Source: Deltaproteobacteria bacterium GWC2_55_46 (GTDB lineage: Bacteria; Desulfobacterota; GWC2-55-46). From it: a DNA stretch of 64,000 nucleotides. The DNA lies in the NCBI GenBank assembly GCA_001595385.3, contig LVEI03000001.1, positions 1,393,501-1,457,500 of the forward strand, in the 5' to 3' direction. A program made the translations under genes and the position numbers. The notes beneath the pieces were generated by a model. The model was not told the origin of the DNA and made no database searches. It saw nothing but the letters and a program-made list of their open reading frames with translations. Below are positions 63,000 through 64,000 of the stretch, piece after piece (positions within the stretch are counted from its first letter, which is position 1; every line of letters begins with the position of its first letter).

Positions 63000-63544
63000 A
63001 GACCGGCGGCACAGGCGGATGCAACACAATTACAGGCTTATGTTTTGAGAAGAAAGTTGATTTTCAAGAGCTTCTGAAGGCGATTCCCGGATATGCGTTG
63101 AAAAAAGTACCACATAAGGCCGGCTTGGGAGTGTTTTTTGAGAATAATCTCGTCGCAAGGTGTTTCAGGAAACATGATTTTTATAAATTCCTGACTGGAG
63201 AGGGCATAAATTGGAAGCATATGCTCTCAAAGCAATTATTGCCAGATGATGCCCTTCTCGTAATTGTACGAGAAACCTTGTTCATTATTGAAGTCAAATA
63301 TCAACAGGTTGCAGGCTCAGTTGACGAAAAATTGCAAACGTGCGATTTTAAACGCAAACAATATTTAAAATTGGTTGCCCCACTCGGCCTAAAAGTTGAA
63401 TATGTTTATGTGCTGTGTGATTGGTTTAAAAAACCAGCGTATAAGGATGTGTTGGCGTATATCCATAGCGTCAATTGCCATTACAAATTCAATGAACTCC
63501 CTTTGTCATGGTTAGGACTACCGACAACACCAACTCTTTCCTAA
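62996..63544 (+). CDS. Type II restriction endonuclease (PD-(D/E)xK type)
   Basis: The 182-residue protein overlaps the methylase stop by 4 nt (ATGA). It opens MKTGGTGGCNTITGLCFE, a glycine-rich start seen in several restriction enzymes. It has DDALLVIVRETLFIIEVKYQQ, in which D and E-V-K form a PD-(D/E)xK-type site. Its place directly after a methylase and C protein supports a restriction nuclease. The ATG at 62996 is chosen over a TTG at 62978. Target unknown. Confidence 0.8.
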   Translation: MKTGGTGGCNTITGLCFEKKVDFQELLKAIPGYALKKVPHKAGLGVFFENNLVARCFRKHDFYKFLTGEGINWKHMLSKQLLPDDALLVIVRETLFIIEVKYQQVAGSVDEKLQTCDFKRKQYLKLVAPLGLKVEYVYVLCDWFKKPAYKDVLAYIHSVNCHYKFNELPLSWLGLPTTPTLS

Positions 63545-63548
63545 CCCG

Positions 63549-64000
63549 TTAAACCTTCTCGTACGGATCCCAAAGCTTTTTAAACTCATCGAGGGCAAAC
63601 CTGTCGGTCATGCCCGCGATGTAATCGCAGATGACCCTTTCCTTGCCGATCCTCTCTATCTCCATGCAGGTCTTTGGCGGCAGGAGCTTGGGCTCCCTCA
63701 TATAGACCATAAAGAGGTTACGGAGGATCCTCCGTGCCTTGTCGGCCATCCGTATGACCCTGTGGTGGGTATAGAGGTTCGCCTTGAGGAACCTCTTAAG
63801 CTCCCTGTTCTTCGCCTCCATGCCGAGGCTAAAGCGGGCGATCGTCTTCCTCGCGCGCACGTCTTCGAGCGAACCTATCCCTTCTTCCTCTATCGTCCTC
63901 GTGATGCTCTCCACCAGGTCTGTTACCTGCGCGTTTATTATCTTTATGATCGTCTGAGAGGTGAGCACCTTGAAGGGTTCCTTCGGGAACTGCCTTTTCA
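63549..64000 (-). CDS. dgt: dGTP triphosphohydrolase, C-terminal part (runs off the window)
   Basis: The open frame continues to the window edge without a stop (reading ...KRQFPKEPFKVLTSQTIIKIIN). The visible 150 residues match the C-terminal region of the HD-domain dGTPase family, with INAQVTDLVESI, ARFSLGMEAKNRELKRFLKANLY and the ending YIAGMTDRFALDEFKKLWDPYEKV. The HD catalytic motifs lie outside the window. The RM cassette sits convergently against its 3' end. Confidence 0.85.
   Translation of the reverse strand, partial: KRQFPKEPFKVLTSQTIIKIINAQVTDLVESITRTIEEEGIGSLEDVRARKTIARFSLGMEAKNRELKRFLKANLYTHHRVIRMADKARRILRNLFMVYMREPKLLPPKTCMEIERIGKERVICDYIAGMTDRFALDEFKKLWDPYEKV

Overview
The window is a gene-dense, fairly GC-rich stretch of chromosome from a Gram-negative, LPS-making bacterium. 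It carries a nearly complete lipid A/Kdo assembly cluster, BamA, Skp, LolCD, a TolC-type exporter, a two-subunit glycine decarboxylase (GcvPA/GcvPB), a MetV-type methylene-THF reductase partner, TreT with a DUF5752 neighbour, and a MEDS-domain hybrid kinase. Together these fit a deltaproteobacterial (Desulfobacterota-like) or Nitrospirota-like lineage. The sequence alone does not fix the taxon. I see no rRNA, tRNA, CRISPR array, prophage or intact transposase.

Layout. 0-5.5 kb: a lone receiver protein, a secreted protein with a cytochrome c, a thiamine-binding MTH1187-type protein, rimO, a very small Cys/His-rich protein, and htpX under what looks like a manganese (yybP-ykoY) riboswitch, preceded by a secreted TRASH-like metal-binding protein. 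5.6-7.5 kb: a pterin operon (phhB, a pteridine-reductase-like SDR, folB, folK). 7.6-13.2 kb: an FAD oxidoreductase behind an Rrf2 regulator, a RadC homologue with a broken JAMM motif, and a 994-residue hybrid histidine kinase. 13.5-25.9 kb: treT with DUF5752, a Ste24-type protease, a MITE-like palindrome, a lytic transglycosylase, a glucan phosphorylase, pyruvate kinase, an MBL hydrolase and a Clp1/Grc3-like kinase. 26.0-30.6 kb: gcvT-gcvH-gcvPA-[repeat]-gcvPB.

32.4-49.7 kb is one long leftward envelope-biogenesis cluster: lysS, lolC, lolD, bamA, skp, lpxD, fabZ, lpxA, a Gfo/Idh dehydrogenase, lpxB, msbA, a DUF374 acyltransferase (frameshifted at an A10 run), waaA, lpxK, lpxL. It covers outer-membrane protein insertion, lipoprotein release, and lipid A synthesis and flipping; lpxC, the LpxH/LpxI step and kdsA/B are not here. 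Three tandem 74-bp copies of the lolD-bamA junction sit directly in front of bamA. 49.9-57 kb: ald, then tolC-macA-ATPase-permease-acuC. 57-61.3 kb: metV-folD, a small coiled-coil protein and a Kef-type antiporter. 61.8-63.5 kb: a compact AT-richer type II restriction-modification cassette (C protein, methylase, nuclease) next to the 3' part of dgt at the window edge.

The most interesting items are the Mn riboswitch on htpX with a readable terminator switch, the triplicated bamA leader, the A10 frameshift, the Clp1/Grc3-like kinase, the BamA N-terminal fusion and the pterin operon. Dispersed repeats related to CAGGCTGCTGAAAAA sit in several intergenic gaps, including inside the glycine-cleavage operon.
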